Of a DNA stretch of 39,050 bases, positions 9,801 to 18,200 are shown one piece after another. Below the pieces are notes generated by a model, which saw only the letters and a program-made list of their open reading frames with translations, made no database searches and had not been told where the DNA came from. Within the stretch, counting starts at the first letter, position 1. Each line of letters begins with the position of its first letter. Origin of the DNA: a virus; the IMG/VR virus record IMGVR_UViG_3300018421_000073, positions 1-39,050 of that record; one strand, written 5' to 3'. The translations under genes were made by a program, and so were the position numbers.

Positions 9801-12013
9801 TCTTCAGTAAATGTAAGATCCGCTGCACCAGATGCAATTGGATTCGCTGATAAAGTTACTTGTGTTCCACTATCAACACTCGCTACGACAACATTTGGTC
9901 CAATTACACCAGTTCCAGTGGAAGTTACAATATATCCAGCAGAAATTCCACTGGTGCTAGATAAAACAATTTGATTTGTTGTTGTAGTCAGTGTGGTTGC
10001 TAGTGGACCAACAGAATTTGGTGTTAATGATGTGGAAGATGATAGAGATGTTGCTGTGGGAGTTCCGTCTCTTAATGTGATCGATTGATTTGCTGAGAAA
10101 GTTCCTGCTGGTACTGCTGTGGGACCAAGTGTTAATTCCTGAAGATTTAGAGCAACAACAAAGTAAGTTATTGGTTGAACCAAGTCAGTCGCAACAACTG
10201 ATAAAGAGTCTCCATCAAAATAACCAACACCACCGTTACTTACAGTAACAGAATCTACAGGACCTACAGCAGAAATTGTGTATGTAAAAGGAGTGGTTGC
10301 ATTTCCATATGGAGGTGAGAAAGTTAGTGTAACTGGACCAGATGTTGCTGGATTATTGTCGATTGTTACTGTATTGGCATCATAATCAATACCTTGAACT
10401 AAAGTTGTTCCTGCGCCAAGAACTCCTGTTCCTCCAGTTACTACTACAGTAGATCCAGCAACGATATTTGATACATCTGCAACAGTGAAAGTCAATTCTG
10501 GTACTGTACTACCAAGATCCTCACCAACGAGAGTCGCGGAAACTCCAGTTTGTTCTACTGGGAAAGTAATTACATCACCAGCGAGATAATCGGTAGCAGA
10601 TGAAACGAATGAAAAATTCTTAACAATTCCTGGTTCGGAAGTTATAGTTAATTGTGCGTTACTTCCAGTGCCTCCAACATCTGCGGAATTTATTGAAAGT
10701 ATATCATTTATTACATAATCTTGACCAGAATTTGTAATAGTAACAGCTGTTACAATACCTGCTGGGTTAACAGCAGTAATTTCAAATTCTGCTCCAGTGC
10801 CAGCACCAATTGTAAATGGTGGCACTTCTAAAATATCCCCAACTTTGTAATCTGTTCCTGTAGTTACAAAAGTTACGGTTGTTAAAGCACCGCCACTAAC
10901 GGTTAAATCTGCTACTGCACCACTTCCATATACACCAGGAGTTCCTGTTGTAAAATTGATATCTCCACCCATCTGATCGGCGGAATGATTAACACAGTTG
11001 TATGAAGCTCCTGATAAGGAATAACCATTTTCTACAACTACATCAACATATGCTCCTTGTTGACCAGGAGTTCCAAACGCAGTTAAGGTCAATCCATTTG
11101 GTGGTGTTGATACTTGTCCAGGTCCTTGTAGGAAAATTACATGTCCAGTATTGGATGAATCCGATACATCAAATCTATAAGTGCTGGCTGCTTCCCAGTT
11201 TAAAGTTGGTTGGGTGTTGCCATCTAAAACAAATGCATATGATCCTGGAGAACCAGTTACTGTAACAACATATGTTTGTTTCGCTTCGTTTCTTAAAGAT
11301 TGTGTATAATTTCCATCTGTATATCCAGATCCGCCAGTAATATTTCCAGCGTAAGCTACTCCTCCAGAAATGGTGACATCAGCAACGGCACCAGTTCCAG
11401 ATCCGTTTAATAATGATACTCCAGTATAAACACCATCAGTATATCCACTGCCAGCATTGGTGATATCTACAACAATAGGTTCAACTTCAAAATCTGCTAA
11501 ACTTCTCGTTGCCGTATTTCCACCAACAACTGGTATGCTGAAAAATGATCCTGGTGTATAGTTTGCTCCAGAAGATTCTGTTCCTGTAAAATCCCCAACG
11601 ACAATATCAATCGTTGCATTAGAACCAGTTCCACCAATAACGGGAATATTTGTATATGTTCCTGGATCATAATTAGATCCAACATTTGTTACACCAATAC
11701 CAGAATCATTGATTTCGGTTTTTCTAAATGTAAAATTTCTATAACTTAAAAATCCAGTTTCTGATGTTTGATATAAAAGTTTCCCAGCGGAAACATATCC
11801 AATAACACCAGTATCTGCTCTATAAAAACCGAGAGATTGGTCGTTGTCGAATGCCAATGATGGAACAGACAGTGATCCATCACCAATTTTTAAATTACCA
11901 GTAGCAAGATCGCTACCGCCAGAAGTAACGTTAAATAACGCCGTTCCAATCTGGTTAATTTTGACCCTTTGCTGCTCAAAGGTATCTGTGCGTGCTACAT
12001 TAATTGCTGGCAT
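6851..12013 (-). CDS. Tail-fibre-like structural protein with cupredoxin-like domain (1720 aa)
   Basis: Residues 1-80 (MPAINVARTDTFEQQRVKIN, then NLKIGDGSLSV and SLGFYRADTG) match the N-terminal type seen in marine T4-like fibre proteins. Many Gly-Ser-Gly-Tyr-type beta repeats follow (about 105-240 and 355-620). Residues 247-358 form a cupredoxin-like domain with H291, C340, H343 and M348. A degenerate second copy lies at about 863-1030. Two copies of an IRFNTxxxxxEG...SLGGV module (about 1197-1290 and 1422-1510) flank a GDFIRYKRNIYEVT...PTHTTG segment typical of phage fibres. The start ATG overlaps the end of the 68-aa gene by 14 bases, which implies coupled translation. By position it falls where T4 has gp10-gp12. 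A role in the outer baseplate or short fibre is inferred. Confidence 0.85.
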   Translation of the reverse strand: MPAINVARTDTFEQQRVKINQIGTALFNVTSGGSDLATGNLKIGDGSLSVPSLAFDNDQSLGFYRADTGVIGYVSAGKLLYQTSETGFLSYRNFTFRKTEINDSGIGVTNVGSNYDPGTYTNIPVIGGTGSNATIDIVVGDFTGTESSGANYTPGSFFSIPVVGGNTATRSLADFEVEPIVVDITNAGSGYTDGVYTGVSLLNGSGTGAVADVTISGGVAYAGNITGGSGYTDGNYTQSLRNEAKQTYVVTVTGSPGSYAFVLDGNTQPTLNWEAASTYRFDVSDSSNTGHVIFLQGPGQVSTPPNGLTLTAFGTPGQQGAYVDVVVENGYSLSGASYNCVNHSADQMGGDINFTTGTPGVYGSGAVADLTVSGGALTTVTFVTTGTDYKVGDILEVPPFTIGAGTGAEFEITAVNPAGIVTAVTITNSGQDYVINDILSINSADVGGTGSNAQLTITSEPGIVKNFSFVSSATDYLAGDVITFPVEQTGVSATLVGEDLGSTVPELTFTVADVSNIVAGSTVVVTGGTGVLGAGTTLVQGIDYDANTVTIDNNPATSGPVTLTFSPPYGNATTPFTYTISAVGPVDSVTVSNGGVGYFDGDSLSVVATDLVQPITYFVVALNLQELTLGPTAVPAGTFSANQSITLRDGTPTATSLSSSTSLTPNSVGPLATTLTTTTNQIVLSSTSGISAGYIVTSTGTGVIGPNVVVASVDSGTQVTLSANPIASGAADLTFTEDISATYTSVQTTTNSANGSGETLTIQRGSDGSVSSVVSDQVGYFYSVGDTITVSGALVGGATPADDITVVVDAVTDLTPSVVREVNESGGFTTSILVDEQGYFDGSIFVVEGTNSPAYTAVTAYSTRDGYTIKTGSGAVYTPDITLYEGNTYTFDVSDASMSGQDFSLSEFPGGIWGNGYIENIASTVTASSTTIGVSDSTGIIPGMLVNFVSGTGQLQSETKVVSIQDINNVIVDKAPITTGTPILEFRGYAYEEGVTEDASTLTIKVLNTTPTLYYYSNNSDPSYANAGGSPGSEATITNDPNNPKVFGSGFTLDVITVGSIDIIKNDIASGQLDASTVVATTGLFDNITASQNVNSSAVNTTTLAATIFNTGSGLSVSGGTISISGPNVNIGSGITVENLTGNITSSGVIKSTQEFNSNNKLTITESTISTLGANDIILQPAANRIAKTTGTTAFVIPSGDTSQRPSLPIAQDGAIRFNTQTNQYEGYSSSSASWSSLGGVRDLDGNTYISAEATVGANDNTLYFYNDNQNTLRVTTTYLDFYSTKKIRSSNISAPSNSLWTANKVVALGDFIRYKRNIYEVTAVPLAPTTPTLGGTGAQPTHTTGTASNGNVELTFSVTAVSDLTFEECSEVRIGPTDITPLVINQKLRFSQNIISTDTDDLILQPNSGQNAVVQAATALVIPVGDINQRAPIASAITGSIRFNTTDTQFEGFDGSQWGSLGGVKDADQDTLIKAETAPGSDEDTLYFVNANVETVKLTVNGLEFSGIDTINVTSAVPGAQVLAINADTITLDNNATTIDNTDSTRSFLFASKQYLDLGVSSGIYNDPVLRLDDQGDVFLNTGFGTGVYNGVKIFDSDLKEFELADYKIATGDLTFIKGTIDQGSIVLYDPITAIGCKVTVAALNTTTGDKELVEYTVIDNGTDISFTDFGNVKTGADLFNTVFDFNASNNVRATLSTASGLASGNNIIISITVNVYKR

Positions 12014-12206
12014 TTTTTATTAACTCTCGCAGTAGGGATTTGATCTCAGAGACTTCATTCTTCAATGTATTTATGTCATCCAACGCGGAACTCAACTGCT
12101 TAGATTTCCTTCTGCCTTCTATGGCAGAATTGTCCTGAATGATGATGGCACCTGTGTTTTCATCCCTTACGAGATTGTCGTGCCCCGCTACTTTAATATA
12201 ACCCAT
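12000..12206 (-). CDS. Small coiled-coil structural protein (68 aa)
   Basis: A 68-residue protein with an N-terminal segment GYIKVAGHDNLVRDENTGAI and a C-terminal heptad-like helix (about 40-64, LSSALDDINTLKNEVSEIKS). It starts 9 bases after the stop of the 2728-aa gene and overlaps the start of the 1720-aa gene by 14 bases. The 'VAGHDNLVRD...GAI' opening resembles short proteins that recur in T4-like marine phages, from memory and unverified. The coiled coil suggests it oligomerises. A scaffold or connector in the baseplate is a guess from position. Confidence 0.75.
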   Translation of the reverse strand: MGYIKVAGHDNLVRDENTGAIIIQDNSAIEGRRKSKQLSSALDDINTLKNEVSEIKSLLRELIKNASN

Positions 12207-12215
12207 ATGCGGAAA

Positions 12216-15200
12216 TTAATAAGATGCTACTGCTCTCATATCTTGAATTTTGGGAACATATGCAGGATTATCAGATTTCATTACAATCTTAATTCCGAAG
12301 GAAGAAAATTCTGGTAAATCCGAGACACTATATTCTAATTCTTGATATGACTCTTGCTTCTCAACAACACTGGAAATGGTATTATCTGCAGTTGCAACAG
12401 TAGGAACATCTGGAAGACCAGTCCCATTGAAGTATTGATATTCGATAACATCAAATGACTCCTGACTTGAAGACTCTTTATATCTAAAGAGAACTTGAAT
12501 ATCGGAAATGTCTTTAATGTTTGCTGTTAACTTGACATTAATGGAAGTTCCAGGATTTCCAATAGAAATCTCCTTGGTCACATACTTAGCAACGCTCGAA
12601 CTATTCAGGAAGTTATTTTCTGGAGAATAATCAATACCATCCGTATAACTTAATTCCTTAACTTCCCAATATGCTTTTTCATCTTCATCTTGACCAGTAT
12701 ACTTAATAATATCTCCTACGCGGAAGATATCTTCAACTCCAGGGTTTTGTGAAGTAATACTTCTTGCAACCTCTGGTTCTGCTATAGAAGCTTCGCTGAT
12801 AGATTGTGTGAATGTGGTGCTTCCATAAGGTTTCTTGTCGTTTTTCACAGTAATTATTTGATTCTTAATATCAAAGAATGTAACTCTACCTTCGATCTTG
12901 GCATCAAATGAATTTTGCAACGAGACATCTCTAGCAACAACTGTCGCACCATTTGCAATAATGGCAGGACCTTCAGTTCCACCAAACGAAATCTTCACTG
13001 GATCTGTAATAATCGAAGGTGTGATAGTTTCACCAGAAATCGATAGCGTATCTCCTTTAACAAAAGAATTAACAGTAGAGATTCTGACAATAACAACTGG
13101 TGTTCCACTTACTTCTTTTCTATCAACGACAATACCTTTTGCTTTGGAATTGGATCCTTCAATAGAATCTCCAATTTCAATGTCGCCACCAGTTAGAGCA
13201 CCTGTACCAAAACTATAAACTTCTTTTAGTTTTAATACCTGATCTCTTCTTCCATATCTCGTTTCACTACCAGTTGCTTTTTCAATTCTATTAGTAGATG
13301 TAATTACAGAAGCAGATGACAAATCAATAGCTGGGGATAGGTATGATACATCAGATCTAAAATCAATCTTATATTCTAAAGATCTGTTGATGTTATTCAA
13401 TACCTGATTAATCCTAGAAGCAATTACTTTTTGATTTGTAAAATATTGAATTTCATTTAAGAAAGTCTTTTCATAAGAAGTTTGAGAATATGATGTATAG
13501 TTATTCGTGTTAGAATCCACGGGAACAATATTTGTAGTCTTTACAGTGGACTCAATTGAAGTTCCACTGAATGACAAATAATTAACCTGTGGGAATAATC
13601 TTTCATACTTTCTATTGAAAGAAGCAAGAACTAAACTTCCACCGCCCTTTATGCTGGATGCTGCGGTTGTTTCATTAATAATATTGTATGTATCAATACC
13701 AGAATTCTGAACTTCGAATAGGGTGGTATTGAGTTGTGTATTTGATACACCACCAACTCCATCAGCACCACTAAAGAATACATAAGACTTTCCACGATCT
13801 TCGAATCCATGGTTCTTATGATAAACTTTTACAATTCTATTATTTAATTTGAACAGTTCTGATGTTGCATTTTGATCGGAAACTCCGCTTGTCTCAAATG
13901 GATTCAGAGACAATCTTTCCATGCCCAAGTTTTCATTCGAAATTCTTAGACTTGCATTTTTGGTGATATCAAATTCTGCACGATGCAATCTAAACTTGAG
14001 ATCTTCAAATAGATCTTCTGTCCAAGCGTTAGTATTTTGTGCCTTATACACAGAACCCAATAGTGGTTGAGTTGTTACTGGCGAACTTGTGACAATTTCA
14101 GTTTCTCCCAATCTCGATGCCCATAACTTATATTCAATCGAATCAGTCTCAATGACGAGTGCATAGGTCACTCCATTCTGAAGATATACTGGATTCTTGA
14201 ATTTAAATTTAGTAGGTGTTGTTGAATTTGTTACTTCTCCTGTATCGACAGCAACTCCCATTCTAACTGCTGGTGTGTCGATATTAATTGTCGCCGTAAT
14301 AACTGCTCCAGATGCAGAAGAACCGACTCCTCTCACAACAATTGCGGGAGGTGCTGTGTATCCAGATCCACCTAGAGCAACGGATGCGTTATAAATTTTA
14401 CCATTAGAAATTTTAACTGCACCACTTGCTTGACTTCCTCCTGGAAGTTGTGGACTTTCGAATGTTAAGAAAGCGGACTCGTATCCAGTTCCAGTATTAG
14501 AAATAACAAGATCTGAAACTGTTCCAGAGTCTTTTGCAATGGTGAGTGCAAGTTTTGTATTATTCGCATTGTTGTACTCAGTTACAGAAGTAATAATTAG
14601 ATTTTCATTTTGAATAAACTCTCTACCATTGTGATTTGACAGGACTAAAGTATATACCTGATTATTTGAAAGAATCACATTTCCATCTGCAGAAGCAGAA
14701 ACTTCAATGTTGGTCGTATCTAAAACTTTTAATAGAGGACCACTACAAGCAGAAACAGCACCAGTAATTGCTTCACCAATCTTTATGGTTGTTGTTCCGT
14801 TTGTATAGACACGAATCTTTGTATTTGGAGAAACTGTTGCTTCTGCTCCTGGAAGAATATGCTTCGCTGGTTTTTCTGCCTCTGTGTTTGTAATATATGC
14901 CCTAATGGGAATATCACTGCTCTTTGTGTTGAAGAACAATTCCAGACTCGTGATAAACAAACCACCCTCGAAAGAGTCAATGGTAAATGTTTGTGCAAGT
15001 GGATTTGGTTTGATCTCCACATCAGTAACGCTATCAATCCTCTGAATACCTTCATTTGCTTTGAAGAAGGCAGGAGATGTTGATGTAATAGTTGCTGGAT
15101 TCTGGGGTAGTTTTCCAGTAGCATAAAACTTGAGATCTGTATATGTATCTACAGTATCCTTAGCAGCGTTGGCGGCACTGGATGTAAATCTAATAGTTTT

Positions 15201-18200
15201 GGTTCCTGTTGAAACTCTTACTACAGTTTGGGTGAAATCATATGATACAGTTTTTACATCTCCTGTCCAAGTAGTATTTTCTATTGGAGGATATCCTGCA
15301 GGAATCAAGATTAAACCACTGGCATTGCCATTTTCATCTGTGGTAATAGGTGAATTAAATCCGATTAAGGAATTGCCAGCAATACCACTGAATCTCGAAT
15401 CTGGATTTACCCATCTAGAAATATCAATACCATCAAGGAATGGATATACTCTAGTAAATGGTTTTAGACGTCTGACTGTGAATTTGACGGGGACTGATCT
15501 TGCATAGAACTTCAGTGAAGTTGCAACAGAACTCTTATCATCGGAATTGCTTGTAATGCCCTTTCCAATTTCATTGTTATCTGGACTTACATTGGAGCTG
15601 CTAGATGTAGATGCTCTTGCAACTTTGGCAATTGATTGATCTGTATTGGTGGTTCCTAGGGAAGTGATTGTTCCAAAAGTACCAGTAGTTCCAACCCAGT
15701 TAATCACAAACGAATTAAAGATACTTGAGAAAGTTTCTGTTACATCATCTTTTGCAATAAAGATTGAATATAGACCAGTATTATTATCAATAATTAGTGG
15801 TTCTACAGTTTGATCATACCAAGAATCGATTTCTGGAGAAAGTGCTCCATCGCCAACATACTGAAGAGTTACAAATGGATTTGGATTAATCGTCTTAGTA
15901 GCAAAGTCATTACCAATTACTTGAATTTCAGTATATGGTAAAGTTACTATATCTCCAGTTCTCACATAACCATCGACAAATCTTTGATCATTCGTTGTAT
16001 TAATTTCTTTCAATCTTAGTGAGTCTTCCTTATTCGGTGCTCTCATTACAGATTGTTGAGTATCAATAGAACATCTATAGTCCTCGGAGGATACTTCACC
16101 AATTTTGTGAGATTCAAAATTATCTACAACAAAACCTGTCTTGAATCTATCTAAACCAATAGTATCCTTAATCTGCATATTAAGAGCTTGTTGCTCTAAG
16201 ATACTGAGTGTAGTGTAATACTCAAGACGCTCGATTCTCTTTTCTAGTTTACCGATGTCCTTCATCGTATATCTACGATTATCAACAGGAGTAATTCTTA
16301 CATCCTTACTGCTCGTAGTAAACGCAGGAATATAATAGTAATAGAGTGGAATGGCATCATCAATTAGTTCTGGTTTAGTTGGATTCTGTGAAGAATTTCC
16401 TTCCTTAAGAACAAACTCACCTTTTTTATTCAGATAAATTCCATCAATTCTATTCAAGAATTCTGTTTGAGTAAACTTAAATGTAAACTCAATATTATCA
16501 TCAGGTGCTGGAATAACTGATGCAACACCACCATTTCCGATGAAGTTTCTGATAATAATCTCTCTAGAAGATTGATCTTGGAAACCAGTAATTGTAGAAG
16601 TAGAATCTACCTTAGGTCTGAAGTCGAATACATTCTTGAGTGATACAATTCCATATACAGCAGAGTTGAATGTTGGAATTTCATCAAGAGTTACACCTGC
16701 TTCATGTAGATAACTATCAACAGTGCAAAAATCTCCTTGAGAATGTTCAAAGTAATCAAATGCCACAACCAATTGCCCAACAGGAGCTTCAAATCCTGGT
16801 TTTAGGACAATTCTGGAAACATCATAGAATGTATCTCTTTGACCACTATCAAAAGTATATCTTTCGGTTACATCAATGCCAGTAACAAGATTTCCTGCGC
16901 TGTCAATTACAGGAGCAGCTGCTGAGGTTCCTTCGTAGATATACTTTAATTTGTAGACATCAGAGTATGTTTCTACCGAAGTATCTTCGCTATCGAAGTC
17001 TTCACCTCTAATAGGAACAATTCTATCACCAACAGACTTAATCAAAACTCTCTTATTTTTTACCGAAGTCTTGATTCTGGGTCTTGCCTTGCTCAACTCT
17101 AGAGTCGCACTGAGTTTGAGTTTGGGGAATGGTTCTGATGATGTACCGAAAAATTCTGCAGGAAGAGAAACCTGAACACTTCCAGCATTAAGACCACTAG
17201 TAACATCTGTTGTGTTTGATGTAATGATATCTGTATCTGTTAGATAAATTACATCTCCTCTAGAAACATTTGTAGAACTACCAGGATCTAGTACAGTCAT
17301 TACAAAGTTTTCTGGACTAAACGCAGAAAATCTTTGTGTACCAAATGGTAATTGTGCGGTGAATGTTATATTTCCACCACTTCCAGATGCCTCTGTAATA
17401 AAATCTTTTCTGTAGTAGAAAGTAATTTTAGAATCATTAGTTCCCTGTGAAATTGAGGATACCTGACTTCCGCCAGTTGGATACAACAATGATCCTTTAT
17501 TGGCGTTTTCGATTACAGAACCAACCTTAACAACAGAACTATTAGATACATCTGATGGTAGTACAGTATCGAGATAAATTCTTGACTTTAAAGTTCCCTC
17601 TGGTTTTGTCGCATACAAAACCATTGCTTTTTCTGTAAATCCATCATCTCCAGTAAACTGAATATAATCACCTGATTTCAAGAAAGTAGTCGTATCGCCA
17701 TTAAAACCATTACATGAAAGGAACTTATATCCAGCAGTTCCAGTAAATGTAAAATCTGTAATTGGAGTTAATTTTGCATATGGTGCTTTGGAAGTTTCAA
17801 GGTCGGCAGTAAACTTATTACTTCCACCTGAACCAAAAGAGCAACCAAAAGATTTAACATCTTCTGGTGTATAGGTGGTAACAGTATTTCTGAATAAAAC
17901 TGCTTCAATCTTTGCGGATGTTGTTACAGATGAAGAACCAACATCAACTAAAACTGTTGGTGGTTGAGAATATGTTTGCTTGAACAAATCTCTGTTTAAA
18001 ATATCAACAGCATATACTTTACCGTCAATATTTGTTTTGACTTCTACTTTAGAGGTGTCATATACCACACCGTTAATCGTGAGACCAGATCCTGCTTGAT
18101 AACCACCACTGCTTCTATACTTAACAATAAAATGCGAGATTGTGTTATTTGTAGCAATTCTCGCAGAATTTGTTCCTCCTAAAGCATCCTCTTCTTCTCT

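Noticed and set aside
12898-13218. Plus-strand frame of 106 codons
   Set aside because: It lies wholly inside the 2728-aa gene on the other strand, has low-complexity composition typical of an antisense shadow, and no promoter or RBS.
14783-15124. Minus-strand frame of 113 codons in another phase
   Set aside because: Fully inside the 2728-aa gene; the Gln/Leu-rich reading is what a shifted frame of this coding sequence gives.
15130-15507. Plus-strand frame of 125 codons
   Set aside because: Antisense to conserved parts of the DUF4815-like gene; no separate signal or domain.
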